64,000 nucleotides of DNA from Ruminococcaceae bacterium KH2T8 (lineage in GTDB: Bacteria > Bacillota > Clostridia > Saccharofermentanales > Saccharofermentanaceae), in assembly GCA_900111435.1 (NCBI GenBank), contig FOIY01000004.1:62001-126000 (forward strand), read 5' to 3'. The translations under genes were made by a program, and so were the position numbers. Below are positions 8,666-16,156 of this stretch, piece by piece. Below the pieces are notes generated by a model. The model ran no database searches, had not been told where the DNA came from, and saw only the letters and a list, made by a program, of their open reading frames with translations. Position 1 is the first letter of the stretch, and every line of letters begins with the position of its first letter.

Positions 8666-8677
8666 TGAGCCCGGTAC

Positions 8678-9202
8678 TCAGACAAGAATATACCCTCTGA
8701 ATCCGCGCACAGAATAGTAGGAATCCGCGCCGTTGTGAAAAGTGAACACGGTATCATAGCGGCGTTCGCAGAACAGCGCGCCGCCCTTACTGCGAATATC
8801 ATCTGGTGTAGCTATCCAACTTGACGTTTTCAGATCAAATGAGTCGAGACTTTGCAGTCGACGATAGAGTTCCTCCGTCATCATCGAAACGCCAATCTCT
8901 TTCGCTTTCCGTTCAGCGCTGCCTGACGGTGGGTTTTTAGTGCGCCCATGCAATGCCTTTTCGTCATAGCACAGGCTTCTGCGCCCGACGGGCGATTCCT
9001 TTGCGCAGTCGCAGAAAATGAGTTTTCCCGTCTTTACGTCATAACCCATGGTGTCCGGCTCACCGCCGCTTTCCTCCATCTTTTGCAAAACCGCGATAGC
9101 AGCGGGAGCCTCACGAAGCCTATGCTCCACCTCGGACCATTCCAGACCCGGATGAAGATTCCTGTGTTCTAAAAACCTCGTTTTCAGTATTTCCAACATC
9201 AT
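8678..9202 (-). CDS. DUF4256 family protein
   Basis: The protein matches the DUF4256 family along its length: a helical N-terminus with HRNLHPGLEWSEVE, a central MGYDVKTGKLIFCDCAKESP segment, and SLCYDEKAL and TWIATP-like segments before an aromatic C-terminus ending GFRGYILV. The family is soluble and its function is unknown. I chose the ATG at 9202, behind TTGAGG, over the GTG six bases upstream. The transcript should begin at the repeated promoter/hairpin cassette at 9254-9345. Confidence 0.85.
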   Translation of the reverse strand: MMLEILKTRFLEHRNLHPGLEWSEVEHRLREAPAAIAVLQKMEESGGEPDTMGYDVKTGKLIFCDCAKESPVGRRSLCYDEKALHGRTKNPPSGSAERKAKEIGVSMMTEELYRRLQSLDSFDLKTSSWIATPDDIRSKGGALFCERRYDTVFTFHNGADSYYSVRGFRGYILV

Positions 9203-9253
9203 GCTCACCTCAATAAATCCCGATTTATCTTAGTCAATTATGCTGATAATTTT

Positions 9254-9345
9254 CATGACTAAGGGATCACTCCCTCAGACAAGGTAATTATATCATCCGG
9301 GTTAAGTTCTCTTGATAACTTTTTGAGCTGCAAATGCCAGATATT
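9254..9345 (-). promoter_or_regulatory. Repeated extended -10 promoter with 5' hairpin, copy 1
   Basis: On the minus strand TATAAT (9292-9287) is preceded by TGA, an extended -10 box. About 8 nt later comes an 8-bp stem around a GTGA loop (9278-9259), so the transcript would start with the hairpin. The upstream 37 bp (9301-9337) are the same as at the copy near 17.4 kb. Copies or remnants also occur at 12.2, 13.6 and 14.8 kb. Confidence 0.7.
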
Positions 9346-9423
9346 GGAATCTGACATTATTCTTGAGGGTTGTTGTTTTTAGTAAAAGCTTCTATCTCAT
9401 ATTAAACTGAAGCCATATTATAT

Positions 9424-9454
9424 GAAAAGGGCCCGGAGATGTAAGCCCCGAGCC
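9424..9454 (-). terminator. Probable terminator of hsp20
   Basis: GGCTCGG pairs with CCGGGCC over 7 bp (one G-U pair), followed on the minus strand by a short U-run. It lies 27 nt past the hsp20 stop. The remaining sequence between 9209 and 9480 holds the promoter cassette and no gene. Confidence 0.7.
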
Positions 9455-9480
9455 TTGTTCATTGTTCTTGTAACTGTTCT

Positions 9481-9924
9481 TTAGCCTTCAATGGCGATCG
9501 TTGTGTTGGAAGGAAGAGCCTTAAGTTCCTTCTTCGGGATGCAAAGCTTTAATACACCGTCTTCGAACTTTGCCTTAACGTCTTCGGTCTTTACACCTTC
9601 ACCGACATAGAAGCTTCTCTGCATCGATCCAGCGTATCTTTCCTGACGAATGACCTTGCCATGCTTCTTTTTCTCACTGTCGTGATCCTTAGCGGCACTG
9701 ATGGTAAGGTAACCATTCTCAAGATTGATCTGGATCTGATCCTTCTTGAATCCCGGAAGATCCATATCCATCTCATAATCTTCTTCGTTCTCGTGGACAT
9801 CGGTCTTCATGAGGTTCTGCGCATGTTTTCCGTAAAGCTGCTTGTCGATATTGGCAAGCTCTCTTGTAGGGAAACCCCAAAAATCATCAAACAAATCTTC
9901 TCCAAATAAACCGGACATCAACAT
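9481..9924 (-). CDS. Small heat shock protein, Hsp20/alpha-crystallin family
   Basis: The 147-residue protein has a short N-terminal arm (FGEDLFDDFWGF) and a full alpha-crystallin domain from about residue 40 to 135. The domain includes the DLPGFKKDQIQI segment and the FEDGVLKLCIPK motif near the end (the family's A-x-x-x-G-V-L signature). Such proteins bind unfolding proteins in the cytoplasm without ATP. The ATG at 9924 is preferred because GGAG lies 9 nt before it; the ATG at 9933 directly abuts that GGAG. A perfect CIRCE element lies in its promoter, so HrcA should repress it. Confidence 0.95.
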   Translation of the reverse strand: MLMSGLFGEDLFDDFWGFPTRELANIDKQLYGKHAQNLMKTDVHENEEDYEMDMDLPGFKKDQIQINLENGYLTISAAKDHDSEKKKHGKVIRQERYAGSMQRSFYVGEGVKTEDVKAKFEDGVLKLCIPKKELKALPSNTTIAIEG

Positions 9925-10012
9925 ACTGATCATCTCCTTTGAATTGTTGTTATCCGAGCAAGAGGTGGAGGTCTGATCTCTTCTTTGATCCTCGTTCCTT
10001 TGTTCTGACTAC

Positions 10013-10042
10013 ATTATAGTCCGTCAATTAGCACTCGCAAGA
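10013..10042 (-). promoter_or_regulatory. hsp20 promoter
   Basis: On the minus strand TTGCGA, a 16-nt spacer and TATAAT (10018-10013) form a sigma-A type promoter. The -35 box lies inside the CIRCE element, so HrcA binding would block RNA polymerase. Confidence 0.7.
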
Positions 10043-10054
10043 GGTGAGTGCTAA
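10028..10054. promoter_or_regulatory. CIRCE operator (HrcA binding site)
   Basis: TTAGCACTC, a 9-nt spacer and GAGTGCTAA match the CIRCE consensus exactly. CIRCE is bound by HrcA, which controls groESL, dnaK and sometimes hsp20 operons in Firmicutes. hrcA itself is not in the window. Confidence 0.97.
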
Positions 10055-10187
10055 TCATTTTTGACTATCTTTGACTTTCATTTTTGTGCAGTTTTTGATG
10101 AGTCACTCTTTGATAACGGGACTATAATAATTGGGGTGTGTATTACTTACCTGTTTAACCAAATCTAATGAATAGTTAACCACAAGA

Positions 10188-11165
10188 TCATTTAAGGTGG
10201 GTGTTGAAGAAAGATTCCATCTTATCAAAAGGAATAATATCTTTCTTATCGTACAAATCTGTATGGACCGCATCAGGGATGATCAGAAGTTCCTTGTTAT
10301 CACCCTTCAACAATTCAAATGCATCTTTGCTGAAATAGCATGAATGAGCTTTTTCACCATGGATCATCAGTACAGCACTGTCGATTTCTCCGGCATAGGT
10401 AAACAATCTCGTGTTCATTAGCGATGTTCCGGAAGAAACAGCCCACCCGTTGTTTGAATTAAGTGATCTCGGATGATATCCGCGCTGCGTTTTATAATAA
10501 TCATGATAATCCTTTACGAAAAACGGAGCATCGTCGGGAAGCGGATCGACTACACCGCCTGCGAGAGCATATACACCATTTCTATAGTCCTCCGTCCGCT
10601 GTCTGTTGATATTAACCCTGGCCTTTTTTCTTTCGTCCTTGTTATCAGCAGAATCGAAGTATCCGTTACCTGCGACACGAGACATGTCATACATTGTAGA
10701 TGTTACCGTTGCTTTGATCCTGGTATCAACACACGCAGTCTGAAGTGCCATGCCGCCCCAGCCACATATACCGATTATACCGATCCTGTCCGGATCGACT
10801 TTCTCATTGCAGGAAAGGAAATCAACTGCCGCCTGAAAATCTTCAACATTAATATCCGGCGAGTTAATTGCACGAGGTTCTCCACCGGACTCACCGGTAA
10901 ATGAAGGGTCAAATGCGATAGTCAGAAATCCTCTCTCCGTCATCTCCTGAGCATACAATCCGGATGATTGTTCCTTACACGCACCAAAAGGTCCGCTTAC
11001 CGCAATAGCAGGAAGTCTTCCTTCTGCATTCATTGGAATATACATATCGGCGGCAAGAGTTATCCCGAAATGGTTAACAAATGTCACCTTGCTATGTTCC
11101 ACCTTCCCGCTCTTGGCAAATGTCTTATCCCATTCATTTGTAAGATTTAATTCTACTGTTTTCAT
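10188..11165 (-). CDS. Alpha/beta hydrolase with a cysteine nucleophile (dienelactone-hydrolase-like)
   Basis: The 325-residue protein has the alpha/beta hydrolase layout: AIAVSGPFGACKEQ near residue 55, FDPSFTGESGG, the nucleophile elbow GICGWGG near residue 135, and AVHTDLYD near residue 305 for the catalytic histidine. The elbow carries Cys in place of the usual Ser, as in dienelactone hydrolase and some related families. The substrate is unknown. It lies 15 nt downstream of the lipoprotein gene and is the third gene of a MerR-controlled operon. Confidence 0.85.
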   Translation of the reverse strand: MKTVELNLTNEWDKTFAKSGKVEHSKVTFVNHFGITLAADMYIPMNAEGRLPAIAVSGPFGACKEQSSGLYAQEMTERGFLTIAFDPSFTGESGGEPRAINSPDINVEDFQAAVDFLSCNEKVDPDRIGIIGICGWGGMALQTACVDTRIKATVTSTMYDMSRVAGNGYFDSADNKDERKKARVNINRQRTEDYRNGVYALAGGVVDPLPDDAPFFVKDYHDYYKTQRGYHPRSLNSNNGWAVSSGTSLMNTRLFTYAGEIDSAVLMIHGEKAHSCYFSKDAFELLKGDNKELLIIPDAVHTDLYDKKDIIPFDKMESFFNTHLK

Positions 11166-11180
11166 AATGTCTTTTCTCCT

Positions 11181-11729
11181 CTACTGCAGTGTAAGTGTGA
11201 TCGTTACGTCCCCATTCGACAAAAGGGCGGTAAGTTCTTCCTCAGATAAATCGACTTTTCCGAGCCTTGTATATGCCCACGTATTAGAACCATAAAAGAC
11301 AACGACCTGATTACCCGAATAAAGAACTATGTCTCCGGGTAATGTAGTTGTCTGCTCGTCATTGCTTGTTATGCTCTGACCGATAGGACCAACCTGTTCA
11401 AAACCGCCGTACATCGACATCTCTATCGAGAGACCGTTTTCTGCCAATGCTTTAAGGTCATCTACAGAGGCATTATTTTCCCAAATAACAGGAACTTCTG
11501 TGCCGTCGATCTTTAATACCATTGTTTTAACATTCTCCTGGACTGTAGTGGTCTCTGTTTCTATGCTCGTTGATCCTGTCGCAAAAGAACCGGTTTCAAC
11601 AACTGTCTCATATGAGGTAATAGACGGTCCGGTTGTCGTAACAGTTGTGATAACCGGAGCAGGAGCACATCCGGATAACGCTATCAAGGTCACACCTGCA
11701 AGCAGCGCAGCTATTTTTCTCATTCCCAT
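11181..11729 (-). CDS. Lipoprotein with cyclophilin-like fold domain
   Basis: The N-terminus is a lipoprotein signal (MRKIAALLAG followed by lipobox LSGC, Cys near residue 21). A Thr/Ser-rich linker of about 35 residues leads into a cyclophilin-like domain (residues 70-180), recognisable by KIDGTEVPVIWENN, SMYGGFEQVGPIG, GDIVLYSGNQVVVFYG and WAYTRLGKV. Soluble versions of this domain often sit beside MerR regulators, hydrolases and oxidoreductases in Clostridia. The start overlaps the end of the merR gene by about 10 nt, so translation is coupled. It should be anchored to the outer face of the membrane. Confidence 0.85.
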   Translation of the reverse strand: MGMRKIAALLAGVTLIALSGCAPAPVITTVTTTGPSITSYETVVETGSFATGSTSIETETTTVQENVKTMVLKIDGTEVPVIWENNASVDDLKALAENGLSIEMSMYGGFEQVGPIGQSITSNDEQTTTLPGDIVLYSGNQVVVFYGSNTWAYTRLGKVDLSEEELTALLSNGDVTITLTLQ

Positions 11730-12094
11730 GTGAGCTTACCCGTTTTCTGTGCAATCTCATATCTTCCGATCTTGTAATCGAGCTTCTCGAGTGCGATATC
11801 ATATTTTTTTCGCTCCCCGATTATCGTCTCCCGGACTTCTTTAAGAAGATTAGTCCTGGCATCAATGGTAGAATCACCCTCTTGGTAGAGCTTCACATAT
11901 TCTATGAGCATTTCAACAGGGACACCCGCATCCCGAAAACATATGGCATTCTCAACCCATGCAATATCAGTCTCCCGGTAATCTCTGATACCGCCTGCAG
12001 TTCTCTTGACTGCAGGGATAACACCGACACGTTCATAGTATCGAAGCGTATCGGCAGTAATATCGTACTTTTCACAGACTTCTTTTATGGTCAT
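11720..12094 (-). CDS. MerR-family transcriptional regulator
   Basis: The 124-residue protein starts with the MerR DNA-binding domain (TIKEVCEKYDITADTLRYYER, then the wing RTAGGIRDYRETDI) and ends with a long dimerisation helix. No cysteine cluster is present, so it is not a metal-sensing type; it resembles regulators next to aldo-keto reductase or cyclophilin-like genes. TTTGGAGG lies 8 nt before the ATG at 12094, which decides the start over one 27 nt upstream. Its own promoter has the 19-bp spacer typical of MerR activation. Confidence 0.93.
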   Translation of the reverse strand: MTIKEVCEKYDITADTLRYYERVGVIPAVKRTAGGIRDYRETDIAWVENAICFRDAGVPVEMLIEYVKLYQEGDSTIDARTNLLKEVRETIIGERKKYDIALEKLDYKIGRYEIAQKTGKLTWE

Positions 12095-12135
12095 GAGAGC
12101 GCCTCCAAATGTCGTATTCATCAGCTGATGGTTAC

Positions 12136-12166
12136 ATCATACAACTTGGAGTTAACTCTAAGTCAA
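12136..12166 (-). promoter_or_regulatory. MerR-type promoter with 19-bp spacer and dyad
   Basis: On the minus strand TTGACT (12166-12161), a spacer of exactly 19 nt and TATGAT (12141-12136) form the overlong promoter typical of MerR activation. The spacer lies within the dyad ACTTAGAGTTAACTCCAAGT. It should drive merR, the lipoprotein and the hydrolase, with MerR untwisting the spacer when its ligand binds. Confidence 0.88.
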
Positions 12167-12176
12167 TAGCCATTTG

Positions 12177-12203
12177 AAAAAAATACCTCAGATCTCTCTG
12201 AGG
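12177..12203 (-). terminator. Rho-independent terminator of the DUF3916 gene
   Basis: CCTCAGA and TCTGAGG form a 7-bp stem with a TCTC loop (12186-12203), followed on the minus strand by seven U residues. It separates the DUF3916 transcript from the MerR operon. Confidence 0.85.
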
Positions 12204-12230
12204 CATCTTTATGGTCGTGTTAACTGTTAA

Positions 12231-12261
12231 TTTTCTTGACTAAGGAATCACTCCCTCAGAC
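12231..12261 (-). repeat. Remnant of the repeated cassette: hairpin part only
   Basis: This copy keeps the GTCTGAGGGAGTGATTCC hairpin (12259-12240) and the AGTCAAGAAAAT tail but has lost the promoter half. The two substitutions leave G-U pairs, so the stem is kept. It sits in the 3' region of the DUF3916 gene. Confidence 0.6.
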
Positions 12262-12310
12262 TCCACCTCGAAAACTTATACAAATATTTGGATATATAAC
12301 TGATCATTTA

Positions 12311-12811
12311 TCAGTTCAATGGCAGATCGTCTTTCGTGTAGAACCAGATTCTGCAGTGAAACTCGAAATCTTCATCTTTGAGTACTTCATCGAAACCGAA
12401 TTCATTAAGATCTGTTTTGATGTTCCGTTCTCTGATAAAAGACTTTCCTTCGATCGGGGTCCAGATCTGATAAGCGTCATCTCGTTTCCAGAAAGAATTG
12501 TAGTACTCCTCGTCTCTGAAGATCAGTATCGTTGAATTCCAAAGCTGAGGATAGACGATTGATCCCACCACTTTGCAGAAGCCGGCATCTTCAGGGATGC
12601 TGTCTGCCAAGATCGCCGTTTCTTCTATCCATTTACGACAGAACTCTGTTTTGACTTTGCCATATGTCTTGGGCATTTCGATCCATGGCGTTGACGGAAC
12701 CGAAAGTTCGATGCATTGGCCCTCTCTTTCAAAGGGTGCCGTTGGATGCTCTATCGCCTTAAGAAGAGCTTTGAGTTTTCTTCTTTGTCCTCTTACCTTT
12801 TTGTTCCACAT
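12311..12811 (-). CDS. DUF3916 family protein
   Basis: The 166-residue protein matches DUF3916: a basic helical start (NKKVRGQRRKLKALLKAIE), a YPQLWNSTILIFRDEEYYNSFW core, and the C-terminal FHCRIWFYTKDDLP segment. Members are small soluble proteins of unknown function scattered in Firmicutes genomes. The ribosome-binding site is weak (AGAGACAG). It is followed by a cassette remnant and a good terminator, and preceded 17 nt upstream by a small membrane protein gene. Confidence 0.8.
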   Translation of the reverse strand: MWNKKVRGQRRKLKALLKAIEHPTAPFEREGQCIELSVPSTPWIEMPKTYGKVKTEFCRKWIEETAILADSIPEDAGFCKVVGSIVYPQLWNSTILIFRDEEYYNSFWKRDDAYQIWTPIEGKSFIRERNIKTDLNEFGFDEVLKDEDFEFHCRIWFYTKDDLPLN

Positions 12812-12828
12812 ACTGTCTCTTTATCAAT

Positions 12829-12990
12829 CTATTTTTTCTTGTAAAACGGCCATCCAACAAGATTGCCGACAAGTGATATTACTGCATATGCTACTACATA
12901 TATCCATGCACTTGAATTATAAAAGATAAATATCGTAGGGAAAAACAATGCAGCTACAACTAATGCATACAAAATATTAAACGGTCTCAC
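12829..12990 (-). CDS. Small two-helix membrane protein (53 residues, GTG start)
   Basis: A 53-codon frame starts at GTG directly after a stop codon. It encodes two hydrophobic helices (NILYALVVAALFFPTIFIF and WIYVVAYAVISLVGNLVG) ending GWPFYKKK. Composition and the terminal lysines look like a genuine small membrane protein. It lies between the DUF1349 and DUF3916 genes with short gaps on both sides. There is no strong ribosome-binding site, so translation may depend on the upstream gene. Confidence 0.55.
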   Translation of the reverse strand: MRPFNILYALVVAALFFPTIFIFYNSSAWIYVVAYAVISLVGNLVGWPFYKKK

Positions 12991-13002
12991 TTACTGATGA
13001 TT

Positions 13003-13608
13003 TTACATTTCATCCGGTTTCTGTCCGTCATGCGCCTTCCATAAACAGTCTGTCATCATAAAGTCAGTAAACACTGCTTTAAAGCTTGAATCTTCCGGAC
13101 TGCAGGCATATATTCCGAATCGGATCTTTCCTGAGCCTTTCCACATATGGCAGATTCTCATCTGAGTAAAGCTCTTTCCATCATATGAACACTCGATACA
13201 ATAGTCTTCTTCTCTCCGGCTGAATCTATACCACATTCTATTAACATCAGACGGGATGGCTGTAGTAGCCCAATCGGAATAACCGTTATTAGTTACCACA
13301 GAACCCAAATGCTGGAACTCGTCATTCTCGTATTCAACTGAAGCCTTAAGCCAGTTATCCGAATCAAGATACATAACGATCCCGCATTGATCAAAACGGT
13401 GATGACTTTCGGTGAAATCCGTCTTTACAATAAAAGAAAAAAATCTCTCTTCCGTCTCCAATTGAAGAACAGGAGCGTTGTCATTGCGAAAATGATAATA
13501 GGTTCTTTGCCACAGATCAGTATGCGGATCAGTAACTATCTCTATACGATCCTCATTTATCAGGTATACCGACGGCTCTCGAGTCCACTTCATTTCACTT
13601 GTTTTCAT
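13003..13608 (-). CDS. DUF1349 family protein (concanavalin-like fold)
   Basis: The 201-residue protein belongs to DUF1349, a beta-sandwich family related to concanavalin-like lectins. Features are the TDLWQRTYYHFRNDNAP start of the fold, DQCGIVMYLDSDNWLKASVEY, and a C-terminal GIYACSPEDSSFKAVFTDF strand pair. The function is not established; sugar or protein binding is the usual guess. The transcript should start at the repeated promoter/hairpin cassette at 13627-13682. It may be co-transcribed with the small membrane protein and the DUF3916 gene. Confidence 0.88.
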   Translation of the reverse strand: MKTSEMKWTREPSVYLINEDRIEIVTDPHTDLWQRTYYHFRNDNAPVLQLETEERFFSFIVKTDFTESHHRFDQCGIVMYLDSDNWLKASVEYENDEFQHLGSVVTNNGYSDWATTAIPSDVNRMWYRFSRREEDYCIECSYDGKSFTQMRICHMWKGSGKIRFGIYACSPEDSSFKAVFTDFMMTDCLWKAHDGQKPDEM

Positions 13609-13626
13609 AGCCTGATTTCCTGTCTA

Positions 13627-13682
13627 TTTTCTCGACTAAGGGATCACTCCCTCAGACAAGATAATTATACCATCCGGGTTAA
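13627..13682 (-). promoter_or_regulatory. Repeated extended -10 promoter with 5' hairpin, copy 2
   Basis: On the minus strand TATAAT (13669-13664) is preceded by TGG, an extended -10 box. The 8-bp stem with GTGA loop follows at 13655-13636, then the AGTCGAGAAAAT tail. It lies 28 nt upstream of the DUF1349 start. Confidence 0.7.
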
Positions 13683-13759
13683 GTAACTTTTTATGCTATA
13701 GATCCATCATTTGAATTTAGTTCTACTACTGTCTCTAAAATATATGAGTTCAGATTTTA

Positions 13760-13845
13760 GTGGCTTTGGGGTGGCTTAAATAACTGAAACGCCCTATTCA
13801 CGGGCGTTTCCAGCGTTTTGAGACTATTCGAGTTCGAGCGCCATA
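13760..13845. repeat. Imperfect copy of the guaA 3' end and its terminator (attachment-site candidate)
   Basis: The segment repeats 17502-17585: two GTGGCT boxes 11 bp apart, GGCTTAAA, a terminator-like hairpin (GAAACGCCC ... GGGCGTTTC, 13786-13810) and ATTCGAGTTCGA, which in guaA encodes the last codons. On the minus strand the copy reads as a short tail ending ALELE-stop. The duplicated gene end suggests an integration event at guaA. Confidence 0.6.
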
Positions 13846-13924
13846 CTCTGTAAACCAGTTGCAAATGCTATGTTTTACGGCTTTTTGAACAATCTTTTTG
13901 TACTCAATGAACTCACGTATGTAC

Positions 13925-14686
13925 TCAAGATTTAATTCTGTACTTTGTGCCTCTTCCTGTTCCTTCAATATCAACAAGTTTTTTACTTGCCAATCGCTTC
14001 AATATCTCTGTTACTTTGCTCTTTCCAAACTCAATGCCGGGAGATGCCATTATTTCGCTGATAGGTTTGTTGATGTTCTTACTAAGAACTCTGTAAACCG
14101 CGAGTTCATCTTGAGTCAAATCCATGTTTTCGTGCAGCAAAGGCAAGGTAACTTTAATAAGATTCTCTGTAACCGCGAAAGCCGGTTTAATTTGACTGCT
14201 TGCATAAGATTCTTTTATTCTGCGAATTCCGGTACCGAATTTCTCAATCAAATTGAGCCTGTGAAATATGTTTGCAAGTATAGGATTTCTTAATATTGAT
14301 AGATCACCACTCAAATAGTTTTCAACAGTAACAGAATTTGGAAGTCCTCCAACAGAAACTATCTCTACACGATCATCGAACATCGAAACTCTTACATGAG
14401 AATTAATGTCCCATACACGGTGAATAATAGCGTTTGCCAAGGCTTCGCGGAACGCTTCCTCAGGAATGGTCTCAATAAACTTGCGCTCAAATCCTTCAAC
14501 CTTCTCATACTGATAGTAATCTTTATATATTTCCACTGCTTCATAGAAGCTTCGGATAATGGACTGATGCTCCAGCGTTTTTCTCTTCTGGAATATGCTG
14601 ATGGTCTCGCCGAACTTAGCAATATCTATACCCGGAAGATCGTTTTTATCTGATACGATTGCAGCCGCAATATTGTATCCAGCCAT
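13925..14686 (-). CDS. HATPase-type regulator with winged helix, N-terminally truncated
   Basis: Residues 60-160 match the HATPase_c_4 region found in AlbA_2-type ATP-binding regulators (REALANAIIHRVWDI, FDDRVEIVSVGGLP, NPILANIFHRLNLIEKFGTGIRRI). Residues 185-253 form a winged helix (SKVTEILKRLASKKLVDIEG). The usual N-terminal AlbA_2/Schlafen-like domain is missing: the frame starts about 100-150 residues late and has no ribosome-binding site. A promoter core lies 80 nt upstream, so the truncated form may still be expressed. Confidence 0.75.
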   Translation of the reverse strand: MAGYNIAAAIVSDKNDLPGIDIAKFGETISIFQKRKTLEHQSIIRSFYEAVEIYKDYYQYEKVEGFERKFIETIPEEAFREALANAIIHRVWDINSHVRVSMFDDRVEIVSVGGLPNSVTVENYLSGDLSILRNPILANIFHRLNLIEKFGTGIRRIKESYASSQIKPAFAVTENLIKVTLPLLHENMDLTQDELAVYRVLSKNINKPISEIMASPGIEFGKSKVTEILKRLASKKLVDIEGTGRGTKYRIKS

Positions 14687-14692
14687 AAATTC

Positions 14693-14724
14693 AATCGCAA
14701 AATTTTACGACCGATTTTGCGATT
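14693..14724. promoter_or_regulatory. Perfect 11-bp inverted repeat before the HATPase-type gene
   Basis: AATCGCAAAAT (14693-14703) and ATTTTGCGATT (14714-14724) are perfect inverted repeats with a 10-nt spacer. They lie 6 nt upstream of the annotated start. An operator for the downstream winged-helix protein is the simplest reading; a hairpin hiding the start is also possible. Confidence 0.55.
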
Positions 14725-14763
14725 GCTGGCATAAGCATTCATATCAACAGTTCATAATCAGTT

Positions 14764-14796
14764 CAGACAAGGTAATTATATCATCCCGATTAAGAT
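14764..14796 (-). promoter_or_regulatory. Repeated cassette, promoter part only
   Basis: The extended -10 (TGATATAAT, 14783-14775) and the CTTGTCTGA start region are kept, but the hairpin is replaced by unrelated sequence. It should drive the HATPase-type gene. Confidence 0.55.
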
Positions 14797-14881
14797 CTAT
14801 CGCGATTAGTATAAAATCTTATTTTTGCCTAAAAGGGGCCGGAGATATTGAATATAATGGACGGATAGAAAGGGGGCTACT

Positions 14882-15313
14882 ATGGAAATAGCAATGATCT
14901 ATATAATAGTAAATCTTCTCATCGGCACTTCTCTCTTAGTCGCTGTCGGTCTTCTTATAGCCGCTTCTGCAGCGCACAAGAAGGGGAAAAAGATAGCTAA
15001 GAAACGTCTCAACATCTGCGCAGCCATTGCTCTCATCTTTGGATCGGGATTATTTCTTTGGAGAGTATCACATCACAGTTTCCCGATGATAAACGATTGG
15101 CAATTTATCGGTAGAAACATCTATGACATAGAGGAGAAATATGATGGATTACACCTGTATGTTTCAGACAGCGGCTCCGGAAAAGCCACGTTGTCGACCG
15201 AGAAGATCACCGGTTACATGTCCGTTCCATCTGAGTTCGACGCTTATTACATGTACTTTGATGAAAACGGAACGATCTATAAGACACAATGCGGTATACC
15301 TGTTGGCGGCTGA
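14882..15313 (+). CDS. Uncharacterised membrane protein
   Basis: The 143-residue protein has two hydrophobic helices (residues 4-30 and 43-62) with a strongly basic loop between them (HKKGKKIAKKRLN), so both ends should face outside. The C-terminal 75 residues are soluble (YDIEEKYDGLHLYVSDSGSG). GGGGG lies 5 nt before the ATG. It is the only plus-strand gene in the 9-17 kb region. I do not recognise the family. Confidence 0.65.
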   Translation: MEIAMIYIIVNLLIGTSLLVAVGLLIAASAAHKKGKKIAKKRLNICAAIALIFGSGLFLWRVSHHSFPMINDWQFIGRNIYDIEEKYDGLHLYVSDSGSGKATLSTEKITGYMSVPSEFDAYYMYFDENGTIYKTQCGIPVGG

Positions 15314-15374
15314 ATTACGGACACTGTCGGCGAAGAAAAATGTACAAGATCGGTTTTAATTATCTTTCTCAGTT

Positions 15375-15503
15375 ATGACAAGATATATAAATGAGGTTCA
15401 GAAGTTGATCGACAACGGAATCAATACAGACTGGGAGAAAAAGAATTATGAGTCATATTTCAACCAGTTTGAAGATGAATGGAAGATGATCAGATTCGAC
15501 TGA
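15375..15503 (+). CDS. Possible 42-residue ORF or gene remnant
   Basis: The frame encodes a charged, helical 42-residue peptide (TRYINEVQKLIDNGINTDWE ...). Its composition looks protein-like, but no ribosome-binding site is visible. It could be the end of a lost gene from the same island. Confidence 0.3.
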   Translation: MTRYINEVQKLIDNGINTDWEKKNYESYFNQFEDEWKMIRFD

Positions 15504-15550
15504 TAACGGATTCTTGTTGGCGAAATGTTGGCGAAGACTACATTGCCAGA

Positions 15551-16156
15551 TTAGTTGGGCACATCTTTTATGTAATAACCGCCCGTTTTATTAGATCCGC
15601 GATGTTCAATGTATTTTGTCAGATTCCTCCTGAGCTCATTGCGAATCCTATCAGGACTAACATTGTCCATCATCGGTCGTATTTCTTCAAGAATTTGAGG
15701 GACATTAATGCCCGGCTGCTCCTTGATCACACGTAATATCAACAATGCCAAATCACTTATTTGGTCATTTATTTGGTCATTTATTTGGTCAACCGGCCTA
15801 TAATTTAAATTCGGCAGCGAAACAAAGAAATACTTATCACTTGATTCAAATGTCGGTTTAAGTTCAGATGCCTTATATGCATCCATTGTTCTTGGAATTC
15901 CAGTGCCAAAATTCTCAATTAAACCAAGCTTATCAAATATGTGAACCAGTTTAGGATTCCTGTACGTTTGAACACCATTCATTACATCTTCTATAGTAGC
16001 ATTGAATACTCCACCAGGATTTACTATTTTGGCACGATCCGGGAAAGACTCAATTTTGATATCTGACCTGAGAAAATAATCGGCATGGCAAAATGCATTG
16101 AGAATAACCTCTCTCAGTGCTGCACCAGGATATAAATTCCGTGTCAAACCAATCAT
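15551..16156 (-). pseudogene. 5'-truncated HATPase/winged-helix regulator
   Basis: The frame matches the same family as 13925-14686 (AALREVILNAFCHADY, RAKIVNPGGVF, NPKLVHIFDKLGLIENFGTGI, then a winged helix). It begins directly inside the ATPase region without a start codon context. Its 5' end runs into the unrelated gene at 16050-16535. A tandem 12-bp repeat (ATTTGGTCATTT, 15755-15790) encodes DQINDQINDQIS in the linker. A deletion has probably fused two gene remnants near position 16150. Confidence 0.7.

Noticed and set aside
9232-9257. Nine-codon ORF in the 5' leader of the DUF4256 gene
   Set aside because: It has no ribosome-binding site and the other copies of the cassette do not keep the ATG.
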